Assembly: GCA_947396885.1 (NCBI GenBank)
Contig: OX377205.1
Span: 73,318,969-73,382,968, forward strand
Reading direction: 5' to 3'
Source: Heligmosomoides polygyrus polygyrus
Lineage: Eukaryota; Nematoda; Chromadorea; Rhabditida; Heligmosomidae
DNA: 64,000 bases
In this document: in pieces, positions 8,893 through 21,130 of the stretch
Numbering within the stretch: position 1 is the stretch's first letter
How the letters are laid out: each line of letters begins with the position of its first letter
Made by a program: the position numbers and the translations under genes
The notes under the pieces: generated by a model
The model's input: the letters and a program-made list of their open reading frames with translations, nothing else
Told to the model about the DNA's origin: nothing
Database searches by the model: none

Positions 8893-10781
8893 CGATTGGT
8901 AGGAATTTTCGAACATTCGAATATATCCGAGAATGCCCTTTTCCTTACCAGTAAAATTCGAATATATTCGAAAAACACGATTTTTGAATAACCGAATTCG
9001 AAAACATACGATTATTTGAACACTCGATTCTAAGATCGAAATTCGAATGGAACGTCGGGTTACAGGAAAGAAGCGCACACGAGGTCCGTTAACTTTGGCG
9101 GTCATGTAAAACCGATGGTTACCTTTGTCCTAGTAAAGAATTTTCGATTGCTTTTTGCCAGAATTTTTTTAAGGCTAACATTCCACTGGGTCGCCTTCTT
9201 CACAGTTGAGATGAATCAATTATTATGTTGGGTCGTTGCTCCAAATATCACCTTCTTACAGAATTTGGTTCTGTTTTTTAGAGCGTAGTTAAATGATATT
9301 GTAAAGAATGTAATGTACGACCGGTAGATCGATATCGCGCTAAGATGACGCGTCACTTGGCGATTGGTCGCCCGAAGCGGACGGGCCCCGCCCAGAAACC
9401 ACGAACCCACCAAGCCAGTCTGCTTCTGTCTCGACCAAGAGCTGTCGGAAATTCTCCTCCTGTCGCGACCGAGAGTGGTCGTATATTCATAGGCGGGGGC
9501 CCCCCTGCCCATGAATACACCGACGAGAGCGCCGCCCAAAGAGATCCACCTCCGCCCTTTTGCTCCGCCCATTTTGGAGCAGTTGTCGGGATTGGTGGAC
9601 CAATTTGCAGGAGCTGCTGCTACTACTGCTACTATATTATTCCTCTGCTGTTCCTTCTTTTCGCATCGTCTGCTATCACTTGCTATTTCATGAAGATTGC
9701 CTTGTATTTCTGGCTACAAGTACCCTTCATAATAAGCAAGATAAGCAACACAATGCAGTACCTTCCAATGGATGCTCGAATAACAGGACAGTGATCTGCC
9801 AGTAACTTGATATATTTCTTTTGATGCTTGCTAAGTTATGTCCCATTGTTTATGACCCATCCGTTCCCTTTTAGATTAACTTGACCTGCCAGATTTTCGT
9901 ACTATTTATATTACACAGTGACTTCCGTGTGTACCTTTAATTCTCCACTAAAGTGGAACTGTGTTTGCTACAACACTGGAAAGTGAAAACAAGCAGGCCT
10001 AGAGATTCCCTAAAAGCGAGATGATAGTAGCAGGGCATTCATAGGCATAAAAATGCTCTAAAAATGCCATAGTAACCCTTGAAAGAAAAAAGACTCCCAC
10101 GATGCTAAACTGCATCCAATGCAACGCTCAACCCTCGCTTTAGTTTACCCGAGATAGCTCGAAAATGCCCACGATCAGGGAAGAATTTCGTTTGTCCTGA
10201 CCATGGAAGCATGGAAGTCATTAGCAGTCACCACATATCAGATTCAGTAGCAGTCACTCCATAACAAGTTTAGTTCAACAATTTAGCAGCGAGTTTTTAC
10301 CACTTCTATGAGTGCAGTGGAGAAAATCTGAATTTGTATTAGCCTGTACAATAAGTTGCGGTGCCAGTGCATTATCCTTTCTAGACAAGTGTGGTAAGAA
10401 ATCACAGATGGTAGCGTTGGTGGAAAACTACAAGAAACAACCTCCATTCGGTGTGCAAACGAGAGCCGATGCCTCTGACAGCGCTGCCGCGTTGGTGTTG
10501 GTTAAGAGCTCGTTTTCCTTTAGCTTGAAACTCGATGTAGAATCTGTTGGCAACCTTTCAGGCATACGTTCTTTCCTGTGGTTCAAATACGATACTGCCA
10601 AGTATTAGTTAAACCGTTTTTTCGCTACGCTTAACTAAATCTTTCTATAGATCATTTGGGTAGATCCCCACTTTGAAAGCAATAGATTGGTTGAGGGTGG
10701 AAGTCAGTGCAATCAAACCAACCCATTAAACACTCAGTCTTACCGTATCACAAAGGAAGGAAAAGCTATTGCCGACATAAA
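8893..10781. other. intergenic, no gene recognised
   Basis: 8900-9050 is rich in ATTCGAAT-type sequence, like the arrays near 58.3 and 60.9 kb. 9484-9517 is an imperfect palindrome with arms reading TATTCAT then G/C-rich. The frames of 80-150 codons here overlap on both strands and show no domain. Confidence 0.5.
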
Positions 10782-11667
10782 GGGTACCACGTTTTCAAAC
10801 CCTTACCGTAACAGCAATCGTTGCGAGACTACCACGTCTCAAATTAGTGCTATCACTATGCCAATTGTACGGTAATCAATAATGGAGCTAAGGGACGACG
10901 GAATGAGAGTGTTTTATACTGTTTGAGAAGGTTTTGGGTGGAACATTTTGGGAAGAATTACTACTTGACGGCCCTATAGTGTTAGCCTGCAAGACCGCTC
11001 ATGTTGTATCACGAAAACTCACTGTGATGTATTCCAAGGCACGATAGGCTAAGCAGATCGTGATAACACAAAACTACAAAAGTGGAATGTGTCCGAATTC
11101 TATAACCCACAGGGGCGAAACAATATTGTCAGATGGCCACCCACAGATAGTTCTGCCTCTAATCAGTGCCTTCATCCTGTTCAGGTAGAAACGCCGTAAA
11201 AAATCCATACACGTCATGATGCTCCAGCAACAATTATTCTTACTATTAGATGACACTGCTTAAGCACTCTTACAGATTTTAACACGGATGCGTCACTTGA
11301 GCCGCACCCTAGAGTCCCTTACCCTGTCTAAATCTGTGCTCACCTCCGCGTGAGCGGCAAATGCAGCAATAGTTGTTTGTTTTCTTTACTATCAGTGGGC
11401 CTTGTATCGTTTTCTTGGTGTTGGTGACACTTTTTATAAGGTGACCCCCCTGACCCTATTTGCGCCCGTTGTAGAACCGTCAAATAGGATTTCCTCACAA
11501 AATGTTTCATCCATTACCGCCTCATACAGTACTAAGCCTCTCCTTTCCGTAGTCCTGTACCACCATTTTTGATTACCGTTGAGTTGGTATGGTGCCAGCG
11601 CTGAACCAGAGAAGTAATGGAGCCGCAACGATTGCTACTACGGTAACACTTTGAAAACGTGGTATCC
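10782..11667. mobile_element. 886-bp DNA transposon with ~48-bp terminal inverted repeats, non-autonomous
   Basis: The left end reads GGGTACCACGTTTTCAAA and the right end, reverse-complemented, GGATACCACGTTTTCAAA. Similarity continues through TTACCGTA and CAATCGTTGCG for about 48 bp with a few mismatches. No transposase frame is visible inside. A segment near 11370-11470 matches, in reverse, sequence at 28465-28545. The superfamily is not clear, and I see no certain target duplication. Confidence 0.75.
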
Positions 11668-12165
11668 TAGTGAGAACGTCCTACGATGCCGACTGGCTGT
11701 GCAGAACGACATTTGGAATTCTTGCCATATAAATACAACTTGAAAGGTGGGAATGGTTTGGACAGCAGAAATCCTGCAAGCAGTGCGAATTTCCAACTAA
11801 TCGGCATGAAAATCTAAAATAACCTTGGAAATGCGCATGTTCGCCGTCTACCGAACACTAATATCTATCTATCTATCTAAAATCGTTAAGTATACTTTCT
11901 GTATAATAGATTAAATTAAGCTGGATCTTGTGCAAATTTCGAGCTCTTCCAAATTTCAGCGGAAATTCGGCTCCCCAGCGCTAAGCGCCGCCCTCCCTCG
12001 TGCAAACTATGGACGTATTGATTATACGAGGGACTGTCTCGTGGTCTTGCAACGACCGCAAGATTACTACGGAAAAACCCATTGAATTCTTGGCGGATAA
12101 CCTGTCGCTATTTTTGGCTGTTTAGACGTGAGTATAGATAAGAGCCAAAGTTAGGTAAAAAGCGC
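11668..12165. other. intergenic, no gene recognised
   Basis: A short ATCT microsatellite lies near 11863-11880. I see no coding frame, inverted repeat or recognisable element otherwise. Confidence 0.5.
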
Positions 12166-12586
12166 TCTCAGATTTTTGGGTCGTTCTAAGAACATAGCAA
12201 TCCAGATTCTCCAAGTTCACGATATATGCAGCGGACAACGCGTCAGGGTATGAATTGGGACAAGTGCGGAGCGTAGGAATTCAGAAGACGTGCCCTAGAC
12301 GTTGTTCGACGTGCGCAAGGATTCAGAACACGTGCTGAAGGCGTCCAACTTGCGTAGAGGTTCCGACTAATCCCAGTCTCAGATTTTGGGTCGTTCTAAG
12401 AACATAGCAATCCAGATTCTCCAAGTTCACGATATATGCAGCGGACAACGCGTCAGGGTATGAATTGGGACAAGTGCGGAGCGTAGGAATTCAGAAGACG
12501 TGCCCTAGACGTCGTTCGACGTGCGCAGGGATTCAGAACACGTGCTGAAGGCGTCCAACTTGCGTAGAGGTTCCGACTAATCCCAG
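12166..12586. repeat. tandem duplication of a ~211-bp segment
   Basis: 12166-12376 and 12377-12586 are nearly identical; I noticed a lost T and a handful of substitutions. The unit includes GAATTCAGAAGACGTGCCC and a run of GACGT-containing sub-repeats. Low divergence suggests recent duplication. A related copy lies on the other strand at 26110-26400. Confidence 0.85.
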
Positions 12587-12830
12587 TAGGAGGTTAACCA
12601 GTAAAGGAAAGATCAGCAAAGAGAGGACACTAGAGATGGGGAACAAGATGGACCAGTATTTACCACAATATCGTCCAACTTGCGTGGGGATGCAGAAGAC
12701 GTACCGAAGACGTCGTCCGACGTGCGCAGGGATTCAGAAGACATGCCGCAGACGTCCAGCTTGCGTAGGATCCCGAGTACGGGAATCAGTAGGGGGGACC
12801 TGTGAAGAGCGGATCCAAGTTAAGGTTAAT
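12587..12830 (+). repeat. continuation of the GACGT-rich dispersed repeat
   Basis: Further degenerate units of the pattern 'CAGAAGAC-GTRCCG-AGACGTC-CAACTTGCG' extend from the tandem duplication to about 12830. The reverse complement of the same order of units is seen at 26110-26400. Confidence 0.55.
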
Positions 12831-14070
12831 ACTGAAATAGCCACTTGCATCATCTGTCGTTATCTTCTTCCACCACACGTATCAGGATTGGAAGGAAAGG
12901 TTGATGCGTTTTACCTTCCATTCCTCATCTAATATCTAGCTCTACCGCACTATGTTAAGGGATTGAAAGATGCCACATTATGGAGTGCATCCACTGCTTC
13001 CTACCACGAGTGCTGCGGGCGAAACAGCGAATATTTCAGCAAGGATGTGGGTAATTCGTCCTGACTGTATGTTTCGCAGAGGGTCATCAGTCGTCGCATA
13101 CATGCCCACTAGTTTTTTGCAACTGAGAAGCTGAGATGTTCAAGCCATGTGCTTAGTACACATGTTTAGATAGATCTAGTGTTACATTTGCTCAATACAT
13201 TTGCTCGATATCTGTTACATTCTTAAAATTAGAAATGTCTGAAACCATAACGCAAGCTGATTACATTGCACCAGTTGTTTAAAAGTAAGATAATGCAATG
13301 CAATTCTTTCAGCAGAAACACGACGATGATCAGTTAACCAAACGAAGAAAAAGAAGCTGTTTCAATTATTAGTTTAACTACTAGCATGGAAACATAAGGG
13401 GCTGTTTTGGGGACTTTTGAGGACTTGACGCTGTGTCAAGAGCGGAACTAAGGGCATTTTCATAGTCCGCGAGGGGAGCAACAGGAGTGACAGGTCGCCC
13501 GAGCAAAGAATGCGTATCGATTCTCGCTGGGTGATTACTTGGCATCATTCGATTCATATGCATCGCGACTCCATCGCTGGCATCGTGACCATGAGCAGAC
13601 CCAAAATGCCATTGGTCGAAGGAAGTAAAACAATGCAAAGCGAAGGATTTAGAACTTTGGCAGTCCACATTCGCTCGCAACTCCTTTCAACGTGTATACT
13701 CCAACAAGGAAAATTTAAGGAGGGCAGTGTCAAAGCATGGGTTTCCACATGCTCCTAACTGCCATTGGTTTCGCTGAAGTTCAACAACTATGAATTTGTT
13801 GTTGTTCAGAAATAACGCTGTGCAATTTGTCCTTTACTGCTTAACACAACAGCACCTGTGTGTGTTTCTGAGCATCCAGAAGCCGTGCCGCTGACTTCGT
13901 ACCATTAGCATGAGAAGACCACTAGAGGGGTAAGAGTAGAAGGGGGACCTCGAGTGTGGAGAACCGACAGGGATCAGGAGGGAGCGACCTGGATCGAGAT
14001 TGGGGAGGGTCGATAGGGGGGAGATTGAAGTAGGCCAGGTGGTGGCACCGTGAAGGGTTAAGGCCTGAAG
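12831..14070. other. intergenic, possible exon-like frame only
   Basis: A minus-strand frame at 13381-13700 has a protein-like Ser/Pro-rich end, but no good acceptor precedes it and I recognise no domain. The rest has no support for a gene. Confidence 0.35.
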
Positions 14071-14183
14071 TATACTCCCGCGGGAGCATCCGCGGACGGG
14101 CGGGAATCGCGTCGAGATCCCTAACCTGGCCAATCGCCGCGCCCCGCCACGCACGCCGTACGCGGTGCTCCCGCGAGAGTATA
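14071..14183. mobile_element. 113-bp hairpin MITE with TA ends
   Basis: It begins TATACTCCCGCGGGAGCA and ends with the near-complement TGCTCCCGCGAGAGTATA. The arms extend further with mismatches. The outermost TA on both sides would fit TA target duplication, as in Tc1/mariner-type MITEs. Confidence 0.7.
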
Positions 14184-15206
14184 ACACATGCCTAAGGCAA
14201 TAAGGAGGGACCAGTAGGGAGTTACCAATCGGGGGGGGGGGGGAGAGGAAGCAGTAAGGAGGATCAGCAAGGGGATTCAATACCAGTAAGGGAAACCGGA
14301 TTTAGAAGATGTGACACCGATGTTGCGCAATGGGTGTTCGCTCGCCGTCGTCGTGTTGTGAGCGTGGGAGGCTACTTAATTGGGGGAGAGTAGTAGTGAG
14401 GACCCCGAGGGGGGAGGATCTACCTGGTAGAAGGGACGTGGAGGCGGGACCAGGACGGGGAACTAACAAGAAGGGAGCTGTAAGGGGATTCATTCGGAGA
14501 ACAAGGAACCTGCCATATGCACAGCCTCCCCATGCCCGCACAGCGGTGGATATGCGCGCTTCTGAGCTTCTGGATTCGGAAGACGGGTCTTCTGAGTTCT
14601 TGGATTCCGAAGACGTCGCGCAACAAGCGTCCTGAATTCGTGTCACAGACGTGTGCCGTGTGCGTGGGAAGACCACTAAGGGGGAGGGGGGGGGGGGGGG
14701 TGGAGAAGGGCACTAAGAGAAACCTCTAAGGTGAACTACGAAAGCGACCAGTAAGGAAACGAACAACCTGAAAGATGGGCCAGGACAGGGAAACCAGCAG
14801 GAAGAAACCAGTAGGGGGTCAACAGTGGAAACAAAGAAGTGGGCCAGGAGCTGGGACCAGGAAGGTGGAGGTCTAAGAAGGGGAGGGAAGACCAGTAGGG
14901 GCGGACCAGCAATTAGATCCAGTAAGAAGAAACGAGTGTGGGGAAACCTGCTTTCGGAAGACATGTCAACGATATCTGGAAACGCCAGCTGTTGTGCATG
15001 AGAATAATTGCGGAGGAGCAACCTGAGGGACAGAAGTACTGCGCAGCACAAACCAATGACGTTAATGGCCGATCCGGAGAGAATGTCTATGATGAAGGCA
15101 CCGAAGTAGTGAACGGATTGAGGCCGATAAAGTACGCACCAGGTCCTAGATGTTAGCGAATTTTATGTTTCACAAAAACTACTTTCCATAGGTCAGTGAT
15201 GCTGTA
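14184..15206. repeat. G-rich dispersed repeat, 5' part of the family also at 23.8-24.5 kb
   Basis: Many short units of the type 'ACCAGTAAGGGG' with long G runs (14230-14242, 14684-14700). From about 14770 the order of units matches 23750-24500, including GCGGAGGAGCAACCTGAGGG. No gene is supported. Confidence 0.6.
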
Positions 15207-15263
15207 AAGTCGCGCGAAGCATGCAAGTGCGAGATATACCGTTAGGCGTGTTGGAGCACTTGT
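15207..15263 (+). repeat. double-hairpin terminal module, copy 1
   Basis: It starts AGTCGCGCGAAG and ends GGAGCACTTGT, with a hairpin-forming middle. The same module occurs at 24504-24560 and, on the minus strand, at 21073-21130. Sequence beyond ACTTGT differs at all three sites, so this is an element end. Confidence 0.65.
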
Positions 15264-15407
15264 AATTATATGGTTGTTTTAGCTTGTGAACGCCTTCTAA
15301 GTTGTCCAGTAGTAGATTTGTGCTGAAGTATGGTTTTGTGCAGGTATGAGTCTTCCCACGCTTCCTGGTTTTGCCTATGGTACGTATGTTTTGCATATAA
15401 GATAGAG

Positions 15408-15408
15408 A

Positions 15409-15439
<31 letters not shown>

Positions 15440-15441
15440 AT
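15408..15441. repeat. AAAT microsatellite
   Basis: About eight tandem AAAT units. Confidence 0.9.
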
Positions 15442-15534
15442 TCGAGCTCGAATCAATTCTACCATTCCAGTTGAATAGATAAATAAACAACAAGGTACCA
15501 ACCACTGTGGGTCGTGGGCGTAATTACGAATGAT

Positions 15535-18500
15535 TCACTGGTACTGTACCTTACAAATCTCATGTAATTCTGTGAAGTCCGGCTCGAATTCCGAAGACTC
15601 AACAGCGTGTACCGTGCCAAAATACATGTATGTTCGCCTGCTTTTGTCCGGAAGGTGTTGGACATGATAAGGTATACCATATCGTTCCAGAGGAGTCTTC
15701 TTCTTTTCTTCCCTATCCTCTTTTTTTATCTTTGCAATTTCGTCCTCCATCTGTTCTTCAACTTCTTTTCTCTTCTTTTCCTTTTCCTCTTCATCCCTCT
15801 TCCTCTGTTCTTCATCTTCTTTTCGTTTTTTCTCCTCATCTGACACCCCCTTCGTTGTGGTTTTTTCGTCCTGCTTCTTTTTCGCATCATCCGGCTGTGT
15901 AGTGGTTTGTTCTTCCTGAGTCTCTTCTTCATAATCCGGCAGTGTTGTGGTTTCTTCTTCCTTCTTTTCCACATGATCCGGCTGTGTTGTCGTTTCTTCT
16001 TCATGCTTCTTCTCCACATGATCCGGCTGTGTTGTGGTTTCTTCTTCATGCGTCTTCTCCACATGATCCGGCTGTGTTGTGGTTTCTTCTTCATGCTTCT
16101 TTTCCACATGATCCGGCAGTGTTGTGGTTTCTTCTTCCTTCTTTCCCACATGATCCGGCCGTGTTGTGGTTTCCTCTTCGTGCTTCTTTTCCACATGATC
16201 CGGCTGTGTTGTGGTTTCTTCTTCGTGCTTCTCTTCCAGATCACCCGTCTGTGTTGAACTTTCTTCATCCTGTTTCTCTTCCTGATCATCCGGCTGCTTT
16301 CCGTTCTTCTTCTTATCCTCCTCCTCTCGCTCCCGTTCCTTGTCTTCCTCATCCTGTTTCCTTTTCCGCTCGTCCTCGTCTTCCCTATCTTTGTCCGCTT
16401 TGTCATCCTGTTCTCGTTTTTTGTCTTCTTCTTCGTCCAGTATCCTTTGGGTCTCCTCGTCTGGGTATTCTGGAAAATTCTTCATGACAATTCAACGCTT
16501 GATCAGTGTTTGTGATCAAACCTACGCCCAACGATTCATAGAGCTGAGTCCAAACAACCGCTCGAACAATATCTTGAGCATTTACAATCGTTGCTCTGCT
16601 CGTTTAATTAGAAATTATTTTTTATTTAAAAATCGATGTTGTTCGACATTGCTTGTCAAATGCGGCAATACATACCTCCTTTCTCATTCGAATTCAAACA
16701 TCGATTCGTTTACAATTCGCACGCTCAAATAACGATTTCTACTTTTTGTTGGAACTCCCTATGTAGAGTAATGCGACTATCCTGATAAATCGTGCAATAA
16801 AGTGCAATCGTATCCAAAATTTGCGTTTAGTATATTTTGGAATAAATTTTGGGGTATTTCAAATTTACGATCAGCGTCCCTTCTCAAGCAATATTCGTGG
16901 GCGAAGTTTCGGAGGAAATTTCTTCTCTATCTTTAAAGTCGTCAAAGTTCGATAGTGTTTTTTTAAATAGACTTAAGGAAAGCCATTCTACCCTAATTCT
17001 CATAAAATCATGGATGCGTCTATACAGGATAAGGATAAAGAACGGCGTTATCCCGTTCCCTTTGGGATGCGTCACAAATTCCATTTTAACAGTATGTCTT
17101 GTATTTAAACACTTTAGTGCGTGTTTGACCCACTCAATGGCATGCAGTGGCCACCTGGTATAAGGTCACTATTCAGTCAAGTCAAGGTGGAGCGTTAACT
17201 CTGCAGTGTCATCGTCTTGCTCTATTAAAGCTCATATTCTGGATCTCTTAAGTCCTGGCGCAATTAAATTTCCCTAAGTCGTTGATCCGTGTAGGCAAAC
17301 GGGCTGTAAATTCCTTAACTCCCATACCTTTTCTGTAACACGCTCAATTGTTTCATACGCTTCATACCTTTGTGGCCATTATGCTAAAGACATCTTCCAT
17401 GGTTAAAAAAGAGTTAGTAAAGAGAAGCTCCCACCCAACGAACACATGACAGCTCAAGGCATTGCTAGCGCTTAGAGAAGGTGTAGAAGCCAAGACGCTC
17501 TTTACTATTGTGAGAATTTGCGCATTCACAAGATCAAACAAATATAAACATTAGAATAGACGGTGTAGGTCCTAAACGGAGAGAGAGATCCGCCATCACC
17601 TAGAGAATCTGGATGATGGTGGATGAACGATACATAGACTTGCTACGATTAGGGTAAGAGCTACCTGTAATGGAAGAACACAGTGTGGACCACTTTTTAG
17701 GCTTGCGCAGTGTCCTCATAACACGTTACTCCACCAATCGTAAATGCCCTGCATGAAAGTTATGACCTATTTATTCCTTTATTTTAATACAAGGAACATG
17801 ACACTTTCGCAGATGATTGTGTTGATCTAGTTTAGACCACGGCCAGTACGAATAGATACGTTGCCGGCGCTCTTAAGAAAGTCGGGAAACAAACTTGGCA
17901 ACAAATGGAGTCAGTTAGACATTGGGGTTTGATCAGGGAGTGCTGACCATGACGCCTACCCACTGGAGTGCACCTCAATTTTAGTGCCTGGGACATACCG
18001 TAGTCAGCCTCGGCGGCACTTCGAGAGCACAGGTGAAAGACCTGTTCGCCCCGATTGTGTCCATAGATGGCAGTTCCGACTTTGAGACCGTCCAATCCCC
18101 CTTTTTCCAGTCGTATTTTTATGGGTGAAGAATCCACGTTCGGCTTGTAATCTGAAATCAGAACAAGTTCGGTTTGAATAAGGTAGATATTTGGGTTGAG
18201 GAAGTTACTCTACAGTCAATATCGTAGGCATGCTTGAACGCAAATTGTCGATTGAAGAGAACTATTGATAATATGAGGATGTAGTGCTACGCACGAAGAA
18301 GTCACTGTTTATCAGCAATAGGTTTATCTAGGTTCGTTGCGAAATTAACACCACTTCACTCGTAAACGCAGCTCCCGCCAATGAACTAGCAATGCCCAAA
18401 TTCACAGGCGAAGCAGAAGTAATGTGAAATGAAATCAAAAATACAAACATAACGCGCGGGTTAAGCCAATGTAGCCGTAAGACCGCTAGTAAGCGAGCAT

Positions 18501-20038
18501 GACGATTCATTACCTGCTTCGAAAGCAAGCCTTGGATTAGGAACAGGCTCGAGGTGTTTGGCGCTGTCACCGAGGTTAGCGACCCAGAGTTCCGGATATT
18601 CTGCACTGAATATGGCTGAAACAACATTATTTTATTGGGAAATAATTACCTAATGCATCACAATATATTGATGAAAGCTGAGTCTAACTACTGAGAAAAT
18701 AGCTACGCTCTTTTGTAACCGCAAACTCGGCGTTCACTGGAGTTCGGAGTGGGATTATAATATCGAAGAAGAGCACTGAAATTGATCTAGAAGCGAGGTG
18801 TGTGAGCGTTGCCCGAGTTAAATTTATCAGAATATCGACAATACCGCAGGATTCTCACTCGAATTAGGTATAGGATATAGGACACCTCTGCTATGTGGCA
18901 GCAAAGGTAATTGGAAATACGAAGAAAACCTCCACCCTTCTAAGCTGAGGTTGATGCTTGAGGTGGATCCATCAGTGCAAGATTGGCCTCCTCATTGTAC
19001 GCCGCCGCCAAAATGTAACACAAATTGATTTGTTTGAAGGTGCAACAAAACGAACGGATTTTGAAGTTTTCCTGCTCTATAACTAGAGTCAACTTCATGA
19101 GATCTTTATGTACAGTAAGACCGAGGAGATGGACCCCTTGTTCCGATACCTCAGACTTGGCAATTAAACGTTCATTTGAGATATAAATTGTAGGCAATTC
19201 TTGACGCATGAAATATATATAAACCATGACTCAAGTGGCAAGATTCAATGGCAGTCGAACATGGAACATTTTCAGCTTTGGTTTTCTTAAACAATTCTCT
19301 CTGGAAAAATGAGTTGGGCGACAAATCTTACCAACCACAGATTTGTTGGAAACAAGGGGTCATCAACGACTTAGATGAGCTTAACAGAAAAAACTCAGAT
19401 CTCGCGGCTTATCGCTAGATAAGTATGCGTTATCCGGGTTTTCCGCTGTGAATTCTCTGTTAAAATTACGTATGTCCTTAATAAATCCGATCGAAGGAGT
19501 CGACAGATACATCCGAATAAGTACCTCTTCCTCACGCTAGGTTTTAATTTTATGAACGTTCTCACCAGAAAGCCACTTAATCTCGTCCCTGCTTTCGACG
19601 GTGTGCAATTTGTACGTGGAATTGGTTGCATTCGTGCACTCATCCTTCTTGAAATTTCCAGGTGTTCCTCCGACAACGAAACAAAAACCGAGAAAGCCTT
19701 GCTCTTCAGGATCGCAGAATTCCACTTGTTCTGAAATATAATCTCTTAAAAAGACTTTTCTAAAAATATTCTTTCCTCAAAACACTTCTACTCAGAGTAG
19801 GCGTCAGGCGGATTGTAACATAACTAAGGGATATTATGTGCAAATTGTTGGGTCTACTACACGAACGAACTTAACCAAAGGACTCACTATAAATGCATAT
19901 GACTTCGGTAGCAAGCTTGAATTCCATTAACTCGAATGGAGACACAGTTTTGCATAGCTGTCGTACTTTGTTCAGGTCCTTATTTGGGATACTGACATTG
20001 AACTTCATCGTGCACATCGGTTCGTTGAGCTTCGTTTT
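15535..20038 (-). CDS. multi-exon host gene: possible C-type-lectin-like region with acidic repeat tail
   Basis: Five exons read from right to left: 19888-20038, 19566-19730, 18514-18615, 17999-18151 and 15535-16469 (stop TGA at 15535-15537). All internal introns start GT and end AG (TTTCAG, TTTCAG, TTTCAG, TTCCAG), and all four are phase 1, so the frames join without a stop: about 501 codons. The 5' start is uncertain; the first listed exon has an acceptor TTTTTAG and could carry the ATG or be internal. Exons 2-4 hold spaced cysteines, a KLHTVESRDEIKWL segment and an ELWVANL segment, then a late FHLCSR, in the order of a C-type lectin-like fold, but the domain is divergent. The last exon is Glu/Lys/Asp-rich, with 8-10 units of 14-15 residues built on EEETTTQPDHVEKKH, followed by a unique aromatic-containing end. 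I do not recognise the family. The intron 16470-17998 has no other visible exon, and 19357-19490 in another intron is a MITE relic. Confidence 0.65.
19357..19490. mobile_element. decayed hairpin MITE inside an intron
   Basis: CATCAACGACTTA and AGATCTCGCGGCTTATC follow the same order as in the MITE at 22078-22244, with more substitutions. It lies between two exons of the minus-strand gene. Confidence 0.5.
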
Positions 20039-20415
20039 CTAAAAAGGATGGATTTCTGTGGAGCAACTACGTGTGCTTTACCCTTCAGACTGATAACAAT
20101 TCATGGATAACTGCTTCATTTTATATCGCTCACAATGGTAGCTAAACTAAGCTAACTTCATATTTCAGTTTTAATTACATACATATTGTAACAAAAACAA
20201 AGGCTCACTAAAGCGGTGGTACTAGCACACATCGATGAACTAAGACTTCCAGCCGGAAGCAAAAGAACCATAATCTTACTTCTGAAGTTTGCGAACCTCC
20301 GGCGAGGGCTGCGAAGGGATACACCCACTTTCTTATCTTAAACTTTCACGTGCACCCCTCACTCTTTAACATACTGTGCCAAAGCTCTGCATTGCTTCAC
20401 AAACTCGGGCGTAAG

Positions 20416-21072
20416 TTAGTAGTTGCATGACACTTGCGTTGCTGCGCGCTGGTATAGCGTAACGCGGTGACAAACCTTTTCCGGGGTCTTCAAGCTCTTG
20501 AGTTTCTTAGCACTACCATGAAACTGATGCGCGATGCGGTCGTATTCGTCGCCGATGTTACGGTATTGATGGTGTTTATGAAATGACACTATTTCTCCGA
20601 AACCCAGCAAGAAACATTCAGAGATGGGTGCTTGTCGTTTTTGGCTCGTCTTCTTGAATTTCGCAGAGCTGAGAAGAAAGGTGAAGCACTGCAAAAAATG
20701 TTCTAATCTGTTCCCATGTAGATAAAGGAGAATTCGTTCACGCAACACTTTAAGGTGAAGTAGTCGATTATTATTCCATTGTTTTTATCATCCTTCTATT
20801 ATTTATTTGTGAAACTGACCAAGAAAACCCCTAGATCCATGTGAGACTCTTTAACGGCGAGTTTTCATTGTTTGCCTTGGCTGACATGATCAACTCGGAT
20901 AACCTTTCCTCTTGATTGCTAGACTACTTATCCTGGGCCTCGACATAAAACTTTTTAAGATCCTTTTCATCACGGCAATGTAGGCTACGTTAACCACTTC
21001 ATAGATCTAATGCGCCTACTGACTATTTCAGCTTCTCTGTAGAAGGCTTTAACCTCATTGTCGTCATAGAGT
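20416..21072 (-). pseudogene. ancient RTE endonuclease fragment
   Basis: Minus-strand translation gives EYDRIAHQFHGSAKKLKSLK, which lines up with [20 protein letters not shown] of the RTE copy at 50.7 kb. The nucleotide match continues through the 'tgacatgat-aactcggat' and 'gtagaaggctttaacctc' blocks up to 21060. Divergence is much higher than in copies A-C, and the frame is broken. It lies just upstream of the reconstructed host gene. Confidence 0.7.
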
Positions 21073-21130
21073 ACAAGTGCTCCCACACGCCTAACGGCGT
21101 GTCTGGCACTTGCGCGCTTCGCGCGACCTT
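21073..21130 (-). repeat. double-hairpin terminal module, inverted copy
   Basis: Reverse complement of the module at 24504-24560: ACAAGTGCTCC, then a hairpin (CACGCCTAACGGCGTG) and a second GCGCG-rich hairpin. It abuts the RTE relic directly. Confidence 0.65.

Noticed and set aside
15607..16487. Plus-strand and alternate minus-strand frames over the acidic repeat exon
   Set aside because: They mirror the low-complexity repeats of the real minus-strand exon; only that frame continues correctly from four upstream exons.
18940..19310. Extra exon of the host gene between 19566 and 18615
   Set aside because: A TTTTTCCAG acceptor exists near 19305, but with the pending phase it hits a stop after four codons; direct splicing to 18615 keeps the frame.
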